NCBI GenBank assembly: GCA_023128635.1
Contig: JAGMDP010000076.1
Coordinates: 1 to 7,840 of the forward strand
Direction of reading: 5' to 3'
Origin: Candidatus Heimdallarchaeota archaeon
Lineage (GTDB): Archaea; Asgardarchaeota; Heimdallarchaeia; JABLTI01
Length of the DNA: 7,840 nucleotides
The notes beneath the pieces are model-generated. The model was not told where the DNA came from. It was given only the letters and a program-made list of their open reading frames with translations, and did no database searches. Within the stretch, counting starts at the first letter, position 1. Each line of letters starts with the position of its first letter. The translations under genes and the position numbers were made by a program. Positions 6,050 to 7,840 of this stretch are shown here, piece by piece.

Positions 6050-7520
6050 GTGTTTTCCTTCTGTTGCGATAAATAACAAATGTAACGATTGTAGGAATTA
6101 CCGCTAATAGTAGGATACCAAAACTAATGCCAAATGTTATCCACCACTCTAAGGATTTACTAATTATTGGAGTATCGATCTTAATCGTTATTTCAAGCGT
6201 GTTGGAATAAATGTAATATTCTTTTTCCCAAAGAAGTGTTTCTTGATTCTGGAATTCATATTCTATTTCAGTAGGTTCAATTTTGTATGAACCAAGAAGT
6301 TTAGCAGTAATATTATATCTGTAGATTGCTGATTCCCCTTGACTTAAACTGTAATTAAACCAAGGATTAACGCCTTCAGTTTCAAAAACCCAATCATTGT
6401 AAACTTGCTCAATTATTGTAAGATTGTAAGCTGTTACAATTCCTAAATTTGTAATATTTAACTCAATGATTACTGTAGCTATATCGGTGTTAAATTGTTC
6501 TATTTTAATTCGTTTCTCTAAGGTTCCATTTTCATTTGGTATGAGGAAATATTTCGTAATTGAGATCATTGGAACTTTTAAGGTCCAGTCACCCCCATCA
6601 TAAATGGGCTCATATACTTCAAGACTGACTTGATTAGAAATCTCTTCAATCCCAAATATCAAATCCTCCAGCAAATCATAAGTCACCGTACAATTTGGGA
6701 ATAAAAAGTCTCCAGTAAATAATGAATGAACCTCATAGCTGTATTCAAATGTCTCATCTATTCCCAGATAACTTGTATTCGCAGCAAAATGCGTTGCATT
6801 ATATACAAAACTTGAGCTATTATATGGTTCATTATCTATTGATGTTAAGTTAATTTCTTGATGGAAAAAGTTTCTAATTCTAATAATTACTGTGAAGTTG
6901 TGTTCTACTTTTATTCTAGCATCTACTTCTTCTTCTCCACTACCACCATCTTCTGCTGAAACAAGGATGAATTTCTCCACTCGTAAACTTCTGTCCTGTT
7001 CCAAGACTCTAAATGTAATGGAATTTGAAAGGCTGAAACTATCTGTACCATTTGAATAAGTAAAAGTCACATTTGAATCTGGAAAAACAAATGTTCCAAC
7101 TACTAATGGGGATATAGTATAAGTTGCACTTTCAGCTGTTGCTGAATTTATAATTGACCAGCTTTTATTGTAATCTCCCGCAACGGTAAAATCATTTTCA
7201 GAATAAAGTAGAGCTGAAAGATTCCACTCTGGACTTACTAATGAAACATTTTCAATGGCTTGAACAGCATAATTTGTAATTTCTATATTTACATCAAATG
7301 TTTCACCTATATAGGCGATATAATTATCAACTAGAGCACTGTCATTTGAACGCACCATGTTTTTAGTGACACCTACTTGTTCATCTTCAGGTGTCAAAAC
7401 TGGAACTAAGTTTCCAGGATTAGTTGCAGCTATTGTATCAGTAATACCACTATTATAGATAGAACTGATCAAGAAAATAGTGATAAGTATGAGTAATGTG
7501 GTTGTTCTTTTTTTGTTCAA
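6036..7520 (-). CDS. Secreted-type single-pass membrane protein with repeated beta-sandwich domains, TRAP-beta-like
   Basis: This is a 494-residue type I membrane protein. A basic N-terminus and hydrophobic stretch at 8-22 form a signal peptide, possibly cut near IAA (30-32). The outside part (about 35-455) falls into three similar regions, roughly 66-172, 180-302 and 335-450. Each runs from a strand such as FDVNIEITN, FTVIIRIRN or VIIELNITN, through a loop, to a second part such as YTISPLVVGTFVFPDSNVTF, YEVHSLFTGDFLFPNCTVTY or YNITAKLLGSYKIEPTEIEY. A helix at about 458-484 spans the membrane, and a short basic tail (YRNRRKTQKGT) stays inside. I count 17 N-x-S/T sequons, so heavy N-glycosylation is likely. 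The domain plan, and LEWWITFG before the membrane helix, resemble eukaryotic TRAP-beta (SSR2), which has one such domain. CARDB or DUF11-type surface domains are the main alternatives. The start is TTG at 7520, with GAGGA six bases upstream. Confidence 0.8.
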   Translation of the reverse strand: MNKKRTTTLLILITIFLISSIYNSGITDTIAATNPGNLVPVLTPEDEQVGVTKNMVRSNDSALVDNYIAYIGETFDVNIEITNYAVQAIENVSLVSPEWNLSALLYSENDFTVAGDYNKSWSIINSATAESATYTISPLVVGTFVFPDSNVTFTYSNGTDSFSLSNSITFRVLEQDRSLRVEKFILVSAEDGGSGEEEVDARIKVEHNFTVIIRIRNFFHQEINLTSIDNEPYNSSSFVYNATHFAANTSYLGIDETFEYSYEVHSLFTGDFLFPNCTVTYDLLEDLIFGIEEISNQVSLEVYEPIYDGGDWTLKVPMISITKYFLIPNENGTLEKRIKIEQFNTDIATVIIELNITNLGIVTAYNLTIIEQVYNDWVFETEGVNPWFNYSLSQGESAIYRYNITAKLLGSYKIEPTEIEYEFQNQETLLWEKEYYIYSNTLEITIKIDTPIISKSLEWWITFGISFGILLLAVIPTIVTFVIYRNRRKTQKGT

Positions 7521-7526
7521 TTTTAG

Positions 7527-7531
7527 TCCTC
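7527..7531 (-). promoter_or_regulatory. Shine-Dalgarno site setting a TTG start
   Basis: GAGGA on the minus strand lies six bases before the TTG at 7520. An in-frame TGA (7530-7532) excludes any start further upstream, and the nearby ATG at 7533 is out of frame. The basic, hydrophobic signal peptide begins immediately after the TTG, which agrees with this choice. Confidence 0.65.
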
Positions 7532-7570
7532 ATGTTAAGATGTTATTTCTATTATTTTCGGAATTACTTT

Positions 7571-7582
7571 TACATAAAAAGC
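7571..7582 (-). promoter_or_regulatory. TATA-like box for the TRAP-beta-like gene
   Basis: On the minus strand this reads GCTTTTTATGTA, preceded by the purine-rich GTAAGAAGAAA as a possible TFB element. A start near 7552 would give a leader of about 30 bases with GAGGA before the TTG. The rest of the 7521-7681 intergenic stretch is AT-rich, and I see no gene or RNA in it. Confidence 0.35.
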
Positions 7583-7681
7583 TTTCTTCTTACTTCAATA
7601 CTAACTACACGTTTCAAAAATAATCCTACATAAAATATTTTTCCGTAAGTTCTATATCCAAAATCAAGATTTGTATATAAT

Positions 7682-7840
7682 TCATTTTAATAAATAGTTA
7701 AATTCTAATTTATCTAACATAATTACTAGTCTACTCAAAGGTAATCCCATAACATTATAGTAACAACCTTCTACTCTATCGATCATAGCAGCTCCTTTTC
7801 CTTGTATTGCATAACCGCCTGCTTTATCCAGAACATTTTC
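7682..7840 (-). CDS. maf: Maf/YceF-like nucleotide pyrophosphatase, C-terminal fragment
   Basis: The gene enters from the right edge, and only the last 52 residues are visible. They begin ENVLDKAGGYAIQGKGA and continue through VEGCYYNVMGLPLSRLV to a short Lys-ending tail. The pattern DKAGxYxIQGxGA followed by VEGxYxNVxGLPLSRL is diagnostic of Maf proteins, cytoplasmic enzymes that hydrolyse non-canonical or canonical nucleoside triphosphates to monophosphates and limit misincorporation. The Asp and Lys of DKAG are part of the conserved active-site set. The Cys in EGCYYN replaces the residue more often Asp or Asn in the family and is not expected to be catalytic. The fragment cannot show which Maf subgroup (dTTP/UTP or m7GTP type) this is. 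It is on the same strand as the TRAP-beta-like gene, 161 bases upstream. Confidence 0.88.
   Translation of the reverse strand, partial: ENVLDKAGGYAIQGKGAAMIDRVEGCYYNVMGLPLSRLVIMLDKLEFNYLLK

Noticed and set aside
7668..7681. GTATATAA run just after the Maf stop codon as a promoter.
   Set aside because: It would give the next gene a leader of over 120 bases, and a better-placed box exists at 7571-7582.

Overview
The window is AT-rich and reads as archaeal. Its genes have purine-rich Shine-Dalgarno sequences and TATA-like boxes about 25 bases before inferred transcript starts, and several genes need TTG or rarer start codons. One gene encodes a single-domain Get3-type ATPase with a CxxC motif. 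Another encodes a heavily sequon-bearing surface-type membrane protein whose C-terminus recalls eukaryotic translocon-associated protein beta. This mix fits an Asgard-type archaeon, but the lineage is an inference from gene content, not something the sequence proves.

Layout, left to right. The left edge holds the first 24 codons of a D-2-hydroxyacid dehydrogenase (glyoxylate reductase type) on the minus strand. Divergent from it, on the plus strand, are a GT4 glycosyltransferase and then a two-domain GNAT acetyltransferase. Convergent with the acetyltransferase, on the minus strand, are an unrecognised 298-residue protein with winged-helix-like stretches and, upstream of it, a VTT/DedA (TVP38/TMEM64) membrane protein. 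A divergent promoter region of about 150 bases separates the VTT gene from the Get3/ArsA-family ATPase on the plus strand. The ATPase converges on a small 85-residue unknown protein, and a hairpin between them could terminate both. Upstream of the small gene on the same strand lies a 494-residue type I membrane protein with about three repeated beta-sandwich regions. The right edge holds the C-terminal 52 codons of a Maf nucleotide pyrophosphatase, also on the minus strand.

How the genes may work together. The glycosyltransferase and acetyltransferase may form a small unit. The central and right part groups three membrane-biogenesis-like proteins: Get3 (tail-anchored protein targeting in eukaryotes), a VTT-domain protein (relatives TMEM41B and VMP1 are lipid scramblases) and a TRAP-beta-like protein (its eukaryotic relative is a Sec translocon partner). 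A shared role in membrane protein or lipid handling is a hypothesis based on proximity alone. No tRNA, rRNA, CRISPR array, transposon or phage gene was seen. No gene-free stretch exceeds 300 bases; the longest are 75-247 and 7521-7681.
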